Source: an uncultured Candidatus Melainabacteria bacterium
GTDB lineage: Bacteria; Cyanobacteriota; Vampirovibrionia; Gastranaerophilales; Gastranaerophilaceae
Reading direction: 5' to 3'
Length of the DNA stretch: 64,000 nt
Assembly: GCA_934757275.1 (NCBI GenBank)
Contig: CAKVLN010000002.1
Location: forward strand, 1 to 64,000
In this document: positions 28,713 through 35,716 of the stretch, one piece after another
Layout of the letters: each line of letters starts with the position of its first letter
Numbering within the stretch: the first letter of the stretch is position 1
Translations under genes and position numbers: made by a program
Notes under the pieces: generated by a model
Told to the model about the DNA's origin: nothing
The model's database searches: none
What the model saw: only the letters and a program-made list of their open reading frames with translations

Positions 28713-29528
28713 ATGAAAAAAATCTTAGTTTTAGCTTTATTATTGATTTCAACTTTAGCAGTTTTTGCAGCTCCTATTAAAGTTGATTATGATGATGGAA
28801 TTTACCATATCGTTCTAAGTGGCGACAAGGTAAAAAAACAAATGCAGTTTGTGTCTTCAGCATCATTGATTACTAACAAAGAGGCGCATAACAAAGGAAA
28901 TTCCTTGTTGACAATTAACACAGGTTTCTTTGATCCTAAAAACCAAAAAACGATTTCTTATATAGTTAATGATTTTCAAACTGTTGAAGACCCTTTGTTC
29001 AACGAAGATGTCATGATGAACCCTGTTTTAAGACAAAATCTTCAAAAAATCTTGAATAGAACAGAATTTAGGGTGCTAGATTGTGACAGTAAGTTGAAAT
29101 ACGAAATTGCTCAACACAATTCAAAAATCGATTTCATGTGTTCAGTAAAGACGTCTGCTCAAGGCGGTCCACAACTTTTGCCTAATTTGAGATTAGAAGA
29201 AGAGTTTTTTGTTGTGAAAGACAAAGAAGGAAATGTGGTTAGAGAATCAGCATCTGTACTACATAAAACAGCAAGAACTTTGATTGGTATTAAAAATCTT
29301 GAGGGTGGCGAGCAAGAGGCGCATATTTTCATTGTAACTAATGAACACCCAATGGATATTTATGAGGCAAGAGATTTGTGTGCAAGTTATGGCTTAGATA
29401 GCGCAATGGCGTTTGATGGCGGTAGTTCTACCTCACTTAACTACAAGAATATCAATGTTGTTTCAACTCAAGCCTCAGGCGATACTGGTAGAGCTTTGAA
29501 ATCATTTATGATTATTAAGCAGAAATAA
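28713..29528 (+). CDS. exported phosphodiester glycosidase family protein (NAGPA-like)
   Basis: A 271-residue exported protein with signal peptide (residues 1-19, ending AVFAAP). It has features of the phosphodiester glycosidase (NAGPA/DUF2233) family: GGPQLLPNL near residue 152, KTARTLIGI near 187, and AFDGGSSTSLNY near 233-244, which includes the conserved DGG. Family members act on sugar-1-phosphodiester bonds or related envelope glycans; the substrate here is unknown. The start is one base after the LptF/G stop with AAGGGA ahead of it, so it is part of the lpt operon and probably works on the envelope. Confidence 0.85.
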   Translation: MKKILVLALLLISTLAVFAAPIKVDYDDGIYHIVLSGDKVKKQMQFVSSASLITNKEAHNKGNSLLTINTGFFDPKNQKTISYIVNDFQTVEDPLFNEDVMMNPVLRQNLQKILNRTEFRVLDCDSKLKYEIAQHNSKIDFMCSVKTSAQGGPQLLPNLRLEEEFFVVKDKEGNVVRESASVLHKTARTLIGIKNLEGGEQEAHIFIVTNEHPMDIYEARDLCASYGLDSAMAFDGGSSTSLNYKNINVVSTQASGDTGRALKSFMIIKQK

Positions 29529-29532
29529 ATTA

Positions 29533-29561
29533 TTGTTAAAACCTTAAATGTAAGATATAAT
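29533..29561 (+). promoter_or_regulatory. promoter, predicted leaderless
   Basis: TTGTTA (29533-29538) and a perfect TATAAT (29556-29561) are 17 nt apart. TATAAT ends 7 nt before the ATG at 29569, leaving no room for a ribosome-binding site. Confidence 0.7.
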
Positions 29562-29568
29562 ATAAAGT

Positions 29569-30174
29569 ATGGATTTATTTAAAATCGGTCAAAAATTAAG
29601 TTTATTTATTGAAGATGGAAACAAGCTTATTGAGATAAGGTCAACTATTTCTGGATTACTAGAAGATAGAATGGTCGTAGAATTGCCCCAATATTTCATG
29701 AGATATATTAATTTTTTACAAGTAGGTTGCAAATTGACAGTAAAAGTCTTTTCAAAAATGGGAACGGTTGACTTTAATACAGTTGTAATTGCCTCGCCGC
29801 TTGAAGATAATTTCTGTATAGAAATGGACTACAATGCAATGAAATTAACGCCATCAGAAGAAATGCCAGTTGTTGATGCCATGGAACCTATGGTAATTAG
29901 GGCTGGTGAAGAGAACGAAACTTCTGTTAAGACTTTTGAACTGGCAACCGAGCATGTAAAATTCTATTCCGATAACAAACTTAATATTGACGATTCATTT
30001 AATTGTGAGTTAATTTTACCAAAAGATTATGGTACAATTAAATTTAAGGCAACGGTAACTGATGTCGACCCAGTTTATGACAACGAATATACGGCAGTTT
30101 ATTCAAATATGACAGAAGACGATAGACAAGCGTTGCTATATTACATGTACTTGTATGCAAATAGCACTGATTAA
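29569..30174 (+). CDS. YcgR-like protein with degenerate PilZ domain
   Basis: A 201-residue cytosolic protein whose layout parallels YcgR-type proteins. The N-terminal beta domain begins FKIGQKLSLFIEDGNKLIEI and contains STISGLLEDRMVVELPQ, typical of the YcgR N-domain. The C-terminal half ends like PilZ domains, with NMTEDDRQALLYYMYLYA. However, the RxxxR motif between the domains and the D/NxSxxG loop are missing (FELATEHVKF replaces it), so cyclic-di-GMP binding is doubtful. Its own promoter places it at the head of a unit with the TPR gene 12 nt downstream. Assignment rests on overall pattern. Confidence 0.55.
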   Translation: MDLFKIGQKLSLFIEDGNKLIEIRSTISGLLEDRMVVELPQYFMRYINFLQVGCKLTVKVFSKMGTVDFNTVVIASPLEDNFCIEMDYNAMKLTPSEEMPVVDAMEPMVIRAGEENETSVKTFELATEHVKFYSDNKLNIDDSFNCELILPKDYGTIKFKATVTDVDPVYDNEYTAVYSNMTEDDRQALLYYMYLYANSTD

Positions 30175-30186
30175 TTAGGATTAAAA

Positions 30187-31779
30187 ATGAAAGACTTAGC
30201 AGAAAATAACGTAAAAAAAGAAAATAAAATTAAGAACAAAATGTTTGATCAAATCGAACGTTGCAGATTAGATTTACAAAAAGACCCAACAAATGCTTCT
30301 TTGCATGTTCGTCTTGGCGACTTATATGTAAAATGGCATCTAGATATTTTTAATGCTGGTCAATATATTGATGAAGCTATTACAGAGTATCAATTAGCGA
30401 TGGAATCTTTGATTGATTCGCATGAAATCTACTATAAATTAGGTGTAGCTTTTTATCACAAAGGTGAACTAGATAAAGCTATTAACTATTTTACAATGGC
30501 TTTAGAAAAGAAAAAGAACTATTATGACGCTTATTATATGCTTGCAGAAACCTTTGTTAAGAAGGCTCACTTTACAGACGCTATTGATGCTGCAGAAGGT
30601 GCAGTAATTTGCTCTAAATTGCGTTCTTCAAGTGCGCATTTCTTGCTTTGCAAATTGTATGAGGCTTCTTCTTTTAAGAATACAAAAATTAAATTGAAAG
30701 CATTCAATGAAAAAATGTTGTCAATTTTATTAGCACCTTTTGATAGAAACGCAATCGAGAACATAATCAAAAATGTATCTTATATGCGTTTTCTACCTTT
30801 GTTTTTAAAAGGGTTTTATGCTATTCAAGTGAAAGACTTTGCAAAAGCTATTGAATTGTATAAAAACGCAATAGAAACAGCTCCAGGGTTTGCACCTTTG
30901 TATTGTGTTTTAGGCGATATTTACTTGTCAACTGGCTATTATGAAGATGCGATTACTGAATACAAAATGGCAATTTGGTTAGATTCCTTTAATATAGCAG
31001 CGTATAGACATCTTTGCAGAGCTTATGAAGAACAAGGTGACTATAATCAAGCAATTGAGATTTATAACAAATTAATTGCAATGGCTCCTAATATTCCAGA
31101 TTTGTATTCAAATCTAGCAAATATTTATTATATTAAAGGTGAATTTGATTTAGCAATTTCAAACTACCAAACTGCTATTACTTTAAACCCAAATAGAACG
31201 TGGACAAGTGTTATTGCGCAGACAATGGGTTTTGTTTATCAAGAAAATAAATCCGACCCAGATGCAGCCATTTCTGCATATCAAACAGCTTATGTATTAA
31301 CACCTGAAGATGTTGATATTTATGTAAATTTGGGTAGTGCTTTTTATGACAAAGAAGACTATGCAAACGCATTAGCAGTATATAGGCAAGCCCTAGAATT
31401 GCAACCATACAACGCTAAAATTCATTGTAATTTAGGTTTCTTATATTGGGGCAAGGGTGACACTGATGAGGCCATCAAGTCTTATGAACTTGCAATTAAA
31501 TATAATGAAAAATACGATATTGCGTATAATAACTTAGGTGTAATTTACCTTGATGACTTAGGTCGTGTAAATAAATCTATTGAACTGTTTAGAAAAGCCG
31601 TTGACGCTAATCCCAATTACGCATTGGCACATTTTAACCTTGCAAGAGCAATTTCTATTATTGGTGACAAGGTTGAGGCTGCAAAATTATATCAAATGGC
31701 TCAAGATATAAACAAAATTACCCAAGAAATAGACCCTAGAGATATTGCAGATAAAATTAGTGAATTATTTGAGTCTTAA
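30187..31779 (+). CDS. TPR-repeat protein
   Basis: A 530-residue protein composed almost wholly of tetratricopeptide repeats, a scaffold for protein-protein contacts. Repeats are visible as ...YYKLGVAFYHKGELDKAINYF (about residue 80), YCVLGDIYLSTGYYEDAITE (about 238), LYSNLANIYYIKGEFDLAIS (about 305), IYVNLGSAFYDKEDYANAL (about 378) and later copies, about ten in all. There is no signal peptide or membrane segment, so it is cytosolic. AGGA lies 6 nt before the ATG. It follows the degenerate PilZ-like gene by 12 nt and its stop overlaps the promoter region of the next gene. Partner proteins are unknown. Confidence 0.85.
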   Translation: MKDLAENNVKKENKIKNKMFDQIERCRLDLQKDPTNASLHVRLGDLYVKWHLDIFNAGQYIDEAITEYQLAMESLIDSHEIYYKLGVAFYHKGELDKAINYFTMALEKKKNYYDAYYMLAETFVKKAHFTDAIDAAEGAVICSKLRSSSAHFLLCKLYEASSFKNTKIKLKAFNEKMLSILLAPFDRNAIENIIKNVSYMRFLPLFLKGFYAIQVKDFAKAIELYKNAIETAPGFAPLYCVLGDIYLSTGYYEDAITEYKMAIWLDSFNIAAYRHLCRAYEEQGDYNQAIEIYNKLIAMAPNIPDLYSNLANIYYIKGEFDLAISNYQTAITLNPNRTWTSVIAQTMGFVYQENKSDPDAAISAYQTAYVLTPEDVDIYVNLGSAFYDKEDYANALAVYRQALELQPYNAKIHCNLGFLYWGKGDTDEAIKSYELAIKYNEKYDIAYNNLGVIYLDDLGRVNKSIELFRKAVDANPNYALAHFNLARAISIIGDKVEAAKLYQMAQDINKITQEIDPRDIADKISELFES

Positions 31780-31797
31780 TTTTGTCTGTAGTATAAT
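31769..31797 (+). promoter_or_regulatory. promoter of the uridine-kinase-like gene
   Basis: TTGAGT (31769-31774) and TATAAT (31792-31797) are separated by 17 nt; the -35 box overlaps the end of the TPR gene. Transcription would begin about 25 nt before the ATG, so this message has a leader with a GGAAG ribosome site. Confidence 0.65.
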
Positions 31798-31829
31798 ATT
31801 GAAATATCATTCAATTTTGGAAGAAAAGT

Positions 31830-32714
31830 ATGACAGAAGATGATAAAACGGGAATTTCCCATTTGATAGAAAAGGAACTCGCTTCCTCTGATAAAATTTT
31901 AAAACCTGATTTTAACCAGAAAACAGGTCGAGAACTTCTTGCGTTCTATTTACAATCAAAATTCAAACAAGTATTAGCATACGATAATAAGGCTGCCGAA
32001 CCGATTTTTATTGAGGTTCGGTATGATTTTATCCAAAAGTTTTCAAGACGTTTAATTCAAAACCCTAATAAAAGGATTATGATTGGGATTACGGGTGAAT
32101 CAGCCTCTGGTAAATCTACGATTTGTCGTGAAATAGAAAACGTAATTAAACGTTTCAATATGCCTGTTACGATTTTGACAACGGATAATTATTTCAATGA
32201 TATTTCAGAACTTATCAAGAAATATGGTACCTTCGATAATTTGCGTGACAATGGCTATGACGTAGATTCTCCAAATAGTTTCCAGTTAGATGTTTTGCAC
32301 GAAGATTTGAATAAAATTTCACAAGGCGAAGACATTTATTCACCAGAATATTTATTAAATGGCACTGGAGTGTCAGTTCCTAAGGCAAAATTTGTACCTT
32401 CTAATAAGATTGTTGTTGTAGAAGGTATGGCGTCAATGTTTGGTGATAATAAAGACATTTTTGATATCAAGGTATACGTTGAAACAGATTTAGAACTAAG
32501 AAAAGAACGTTTCTTAACAAGAGCATATACCGAACGTAATCAAGACTTAGAAAATGCTAAAAAGCATTGGGAATATATTCTAGGTGCTGGCGAAAAATAC
32601 GTTAAACCATACAGAAATGAAGCGGATATTATAATTAATGGCGACACTAATTTGGCGTATTTCTCTCAAATTTTAGAGTATATCCATGCGATTACAAATA
32701 ATTTTGAAGCATAG
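31830..32714 (+). CDS. uridine kinase / phosphoribulokinase family P-loop kinase
   Basis: P-loop kinase of the uridine kinase/PRK superfamily, 294 residues. An N-terminal extension of about 88 residues precedes the Walker A GITGESASGKST (about 89-100). It is followed by TTDNYFND (about 119-126), the substrate-binding tyrosine/aspartate region of this family, and by IVVVEGMASMF (about 196-206). The region ETDLELRKERFLTRAYTER provides the lid arginines. It probably phosphorylates a nucleoside or sugar; uridine is only the family default. A full copy of its last 51 nt occurs at 33333-33383. Confidence 0.8.
   Translation: MTEDDKTGISHLIEKELASSDKILKPDFNQKTGRELLAFYLQSKFKQVLAYDNKAAEPIFIEVRYDFIQKFSRRLIQNPNKRIMIGITGESASGKSTICREIENVIKRFNMPVTILTTDNYFNDISELIKKYGTFDNLRDNGYDVDSPNSFQLDVLHEDLNKISQGEDIYSPEYLLNGTGVSVPKAKFVPSNKIVVVEGMASMFGDNKDIFDIKVYVETDLELRKERFLTRAYTERNQDLENAKKHWEYILGAGEKYVKPYRNEADIIINGDTNLAYFSQILEYIHAITNNFEA
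32663..32713 (+). repeat. 3' tail of the kinase gene, duplicated at 33333-33383
   Basis: These 51 nt, the last coding bases of the kinase gene up to the TA of its stop, are identical base for base to 33333-33383. Similarity continues less perfectly through the ribosome sites and starts of the two paralogs, at a constant offset of 670 nt. Confidence 0.95.
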
Positions 32715-32745
32715 TAGTGTGTAGGAAATAGATAAGGGAATGAAT

Positions 32746-33231
32746 ATGAGTACAGTACAACCAATTAGTTTTCAAGGAAAATCTAGATTTCTTTCTGAAA
32801 ACGCTTATAACAATATGAAATCAGTTTTAACGAAGATGAACAATGACGCTGGTTATATAAATGGTGGCAGTGTGTTTTCTTCTTCACATTTAACTCGTTT
32901 GAAACTATATGACAATAGCGCAATGTTCTGTGATAGCAGATTTTTACTTAAAAAAGTTAATGATAATGAGCAAATGCAAGGTAAAACCTTGATTAGTACA
33001 AAAAATGCTCAAGTAGAAATCGATAACAAATCTGGTGAAATAAAGGGGCTTGATAAACCTTTCTTTTCGAGCTGGACAAAGGTTATAGGCAAAGTTGAGG
33101 AAGCAATTCAAAGATTTGCAGAAAATTTTGAAAATTCAAAATATGTAAAACGCGGTTATGTTTCACTAATTGGTATGACAAAAGATGGTGAAACCAAGAT
33201 TAATAACATAATTGAACACATGGAAAAATAG
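32746..33231 (+). CDS. small conserved protein, resident paralog A
   Basis: Protein of unknown function, about 161 residues. ATG occurs at 32740 and 32746; the second is preferred because AAGGGA ends at 32739, 6 nt before it, giving MSTVQPISFQGKSRFL. No signal peptide, membrane segment or catalytic motif is seen. It shares roughly 60 percent of residues with the protein at 33416 by eye, with identical stretches NAQVEIDN, GLDKP and NSAM. A short SFQGK motif near the N-terminus resembles AFRGYK in the protein at 55345. It lies 31 nt after the kinase gene. Confidence 0.75.
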   Translation: MSTVQPISFQGKSRFLSENAYNNMKSVLTKMNNDAGYINGGSVFSSSHLTRLKLYDNSAMFCDSRFLLKKVNDNEQMQGKTLISTKNAQVEIDNKSGEIKGLDKPFFSSWTKVIGKVEEAIQRFAENFENSKYVKRGYVSLIGMTKDGETKINNIIEHMEK

Positions 33232-33235
33232 ATAG

Positions 33236-33334
33236 GTAGGGTGCAATTTTTTGCACCATTAACATTCTTTCCATTATCCCCAAAACGTAAGGTGTAAGGT
33301 GGGAACCGCTTACGCTTTTCCCACCCTACCTGCT
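33236..33334. repeat. hairpin repeat element F1 (ends in a 37-nt direct repeat)
   Basis: Begins with GTAGGGTGCAATTTTTTGCACC, a hairpin, and ends with the 37 nt GGTGGGAACCGCTTACGCTT...CCCACCCTACCTGCT (33298-33334). Those 37 nt recur identically at 33958-33994. Immediately at its right end begins the duplicated kinase tail, so the element marks a recombination junction. Confidence 0.85.
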
Positions 33335-33383
33335 CTCAAATTTTAGAGTATATCCATGCGATTACAAATAATTTTGAAGCATA
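33333..33383 (+). pseudogene. orphan copy of the kinase gene 3' end
   Basis: Fifty-one bases identical to the end of the kinase gene at 32663-32713, but without the rest of that gene. It encodes the end of the kinase (about 16 codons) and stops being kinase-like upstream at the repeat element. It is a junction scar, not an expressed gene, although it may carry sequences used by the downstream paralog. Confidence 0.9.
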
Positions 33384-33415
33384 ATGTGTGTAAAAAAATA
33401 GATTAGGGAATGAAT

Positions 33416-33877
33416 ATGAGTACAGTACAACCAATTAATTTTCAAGGCAAATCAAGATATCTATCTGATAATGCTTACAGTAATATGAAGTCAATTTTAA
33501 CAAAAATGAATAATGATACTAGTTATATGAGTTATGCCAATATTTGTCCAACTTCACGTTTGACTCGTTTAAAATTACATGATAATAGTGCAATGCTTTG
33601 TGATAATAGATTTTTATATCGAAAAGTTGATAACAATAATCAAATGAGAGGTACAACGTTGATTAGCACTAAAAATGCACAAGTTGAAATTGATAATGAA
33701 TCAGGAAGAGTAAAAGGACTTGATAAACCATTATTTTCGACTTGGTCAAGTGTTATAGATAAAATTGAACAAGCAATACAAATTTTTGAAGAAAATTTTG
33801 AAAATTCTAGACTGATAGAACGTGGATATATATCATTTTTTAGTATAACAAAAAACAATAAAACAAATGTTAACTAA
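33416..33877 (+). CDS. small conserved protein, paralog B
   Basis: Second member of the pair, about 153 residues starting MSTVQPINFQGKSRYL, with TTAGGGA ending 6 nt before the ATG at 33416. It is close to paralog A over its whole length but is clearly diverged, and its C-terminus is shorter (ITKNNKTNVN). Unknown function. It is bounded upstream by an orphan kinase tail and downstream by an orphan BioF C-terminus, so it appears to be an allele of the same locus carried in from another strain rather than a simple tandem copy. The A+T content is a little higher than in paralog A. Confidence 0.75.
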   Translation: MSTVQPINFQGKSRYLSDNAYSNMKSILTKMNNDTSYMSYANICPTSRLTRLKLHDNSAMLCDNRFLYRKVDNNNQMRGTTLISTKNAQVEIDNESGRVKGLDKPLFSTWSSVIDKIEQAIQIFEENFENSRLIERGYISFFSITKNNKTNVN

Positions 33878-33896
33878 ATTGCTATTATAATATTTA

Positions 33897-33950
33897 TTAT
33901 TGAATTTTTTCCAAAATCCCTACAAAATCTTCTAACTTGCAATCCGCAGT
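33897..33950 (-). pseudogene. orphan diverged BioF C-terminus
   Basis: Read on the minus strand, these 54 nt encode TADCKLEDFVGILEKIQ plus stop. The intact bioF gene ends TADCKLEDFARVLEIVR plus stop, and 43 of 54 bases match with in-frame, mostly conservative changes. No other part of bioF is present here. It is the convergent-gene boundary of the inserted segment. Confidence 0.85.
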
Positions 33951-33953
33951 AAT

Positions 33954-33994
33954 GTAGGGTGGGAACCGCTTACGCTTTTCCCACCCTACCTGCT
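33954..33994. repeat. hairpin repeat element F2
   Basis: GTAGGGTGGGAA...TTCCCACCCTAC palindrome with a CGCTTACGC centre. Its last 37 nt are identical to the end of element F1, forming direct repeats 660 nt apart around the paralog B segment. It abuts the stop codon of the YcxB-like gene. Confidence 0.88.
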
Positions 33995-34508
33995 AACTTT
34001 TAGCTCTATTATAACAATCTTGAATATAATTCCAACAGTTATTAAGTTCCTCTTCATTTGCAAAAATACGTTTAGGTAATAGTATAAATACTCTATCGCC
34101 TAAAAATAATAATATTGAGTGCTTTTGGTTTGATATATTAATGATACCACTCCAATTTAAGGTTGATGTACCAGTTGAGTTCGTTTGTTTAATACCTGAA
34201 TCATCAATAATAGTAGACCTTTTTAAATTTGTACCTTTAAGTAATTTTTTTAAATTAAAATAAGCGGAACAACGTATTATAAATAATAAAAATATTAGAT
34301 AAAGAATTATACATATTAAAGGAAAAAATATTATATCAAATATTGTTGTAGGCATAAAAATTGATGCAATAGCAATAATTGTAAATATCATTGTTATTAT
34401 AATAAAATTCCTCTGTATCTTTCGATAATGAGAAACCTTCCAAATATCTTTGCTAACTAATTTTAAATCTTGTTTTGTTATCTCATAATCAAAATTGTAA
34501 CAACTCAT
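33993..34508 (-). CDS. YcxB-like membrane protein
   Basis: A 171-residue membrane protein with two close hydrophobic helices (about residues 33-53 and 57-80) followed by a C-terminal domain containing IDDSGIKQTNSTGTSTLNWSG and ILLPKRIFANEEEL. This layout matches my recollection of the YcxB-like family, whose function is unknown. AAGGAG lies 7 nt before the ATG. It is bracketed by inverted copies of the GTAGGGTGGGAA element (33954 and 34557), lies between bioF and the inserted segment, and is A+T rich. It looks like accessory material. Confidence 0.65.
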   Translation of the reverse strand: MSCYNFDYEITKQDLKLVSKDIWKVSHYRKIQRNFIIITMIFTIIAIASIFMPTTIFDIIFFPLICIILYLIFLLFIIRCSAYFNLKKLLKGTNLKRSTIIDDSGIKQTNSTGTSTLNWSGIINISNQKHSILLFLGDRVFILLPKRIFANEEELNNCWNYIQDCYNRAKS

Positions 34509-34555
34509 TGAAATCTCCTTCTATTTTAATATTATTATAACATATGCAGACGTAG

Positions 34556-34591
34556 ACGTAGGGTGGGAAAAGCGTGAGCGATTCCCACCTT
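34556..34591. repeat. hairpin repeat element F3 (inverted relative to F2)
   Basis: GTAGGGTGGGAAAAGCGTGAGCGATTCCCACC matches the reverse complement of element F2 with a few changes. With F2 it brackets the YcxB-like gene as an inverted pair. It may also act as a transcription terminator between the two minus-strand genes. Confidence 0.8.
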
Positions 34592-34597
34592 TTATAA

Positions 34598-35716
34598 TTA
34601 TCTAACTATTTCCAAAACTCTTGCAAAATCTTCCAACTTACAATCTGCAGTCAAAGAAATTCTTAGTCTTGAAGTGCCTTCTGGAACTGTTGGTGGACGA
34701 ATTGCTGGGATATAATAACCTTCTGCACGCAATTTCTCGGATATTTTTACAGTATCTTCGTTACTTCCTATTACAATAGGTATAATATGTGTAGTAGAAA
34801 CAGTTTCTATGCCTTTTGATGCTAATAGAGCGTGTACTTCGTCAGAAAGTTTATTTAACTTATTTTTTTGTTCAATTAAGTACTCTCTTTTTTCTGTCAA
34901 AAGCCAATTTGACCAAGCAATGTTCAAAGGCGGAATTGATGTAGAGAAAATAAATGAACGTGCTTTATTTATTAAGTACGAGATAACTGTTTCAGATGAC
35001 ACGCAGAACGCTCCAAAGGAGCCTACAGCTTTTCCAAATGTTGCCGTAATAATATCAACATCTTTTGTCCATGATGCTCCTGCAAGCGTCTTACCATAAG
35101 CACAAAATGCGTGAGCTTCATCTATCATTAACAAACAATTATATTTGTTTTTTAATTCAATAAGTCTATCAATGTTAGCAACATCACCGTCCATACTAAA
35201 AACTGACTCTGATACAATAATTGCTCTTTTATAATTATTTCTTTTTGATTTCAAAAGATTTTCCAGATTTTCATAATCAAAATGCTTATACCTAAAAAAA
35301 TCACCTTGTGCAAGCTGCATGCCATCAATGATACTCGCATGATTTAATTTGTCAGAAAAAACGACATCACCACGACCTACAAGAGCAGAAATAACGCCTA
35401 GATTACATTGATATCCAGTATTAAAAATCAACGCAGCTTCCTTATTGAAAATACTTGCGACAGTTTTTTCTAAAGCTTTATATTCAGGTGAAGAGCCTGT
35501 CAAAAGTCTTGCAGATGCAGTTGAAAGCTGGTAGAAATTATTGTTTAGAAATTCTTTTTCTAATTCAGTTTTTGTGCTTATACCCAGATAGTCATTAGAA
35601 GCAAAATTGACGTATTCTTTGCCATCTATTACAATCTTACCATCTGTTTTTGACTCAATATTAGGAATTGTTCTAAGTTGTCCTTTACTTTTTAGAATTT
35701 CCAATTCGTTTATCAT
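34598..35716 (-). CDS. bioF: 8-amino-7-oxononanoate synthase (BioF family)
   Basis: PLP-dependent alpha-oxoamine synthase, most likely BioF, which condenses pimeloyl thioester and alanine in biotin synthesis. The 372 residues show NFASNDYLGIS (about 38-48), a PLP contact region VVSESVFSMDGD-like as IIVSESVFSMDGDVAN, IDEAHAFCAYGK, the Schiff-base lysine in TATFGKAVGSFGAF, and the BioF-type ending AIRPPTVPEGTSRLRISL. 2-amino-3-ketobutyrate CoA ligase (Kbl) is the main alternative. It overlaps the end of the upstream S41 protease gene by 32 nt. No other biotin genes are in the window. A diverged copy of its last 18 codons lies at 33897-33950. Confidence 0.85.
   Translation of the reverse strand: MINELEILKSKGQLRTIPNIESKTDGKIVIDGKEYVNFASNDYLGISTKTELEKEFLNNNFYQLSTASARLLTGSSPEYKALEKTVASIFNKEAALIFNTGYQCNLGVISALVGRGDVVFSDKLNHASIIDGMQLAQGDFFRYKHFDYENLENLLKSKRNNYKRAIIVSESVFSMDGDVANIDRLIELKNKYNCLLMIDEAHAFCAYGKTLAGASWTKDVDIITATFGKAVGSFGAFCVSSETVISYLINKARSFIFSTSIPPLNIAWSNWLLTEKREYLIEQKNKLNKLSDEVHALLASKGIETVSTTHIIPIVIGSNEDTVKISEKLRAEGYYIPAIRPPTVPEGTSRLRISLTADCKLEDFARVLEIVR

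Noticed and set aside
33236..33262. Hairpin GGTGCAA...TTGCACC as a terminator for paralog A
   Set aside because: No T run follows the stem; it is better explained as part of element F1.
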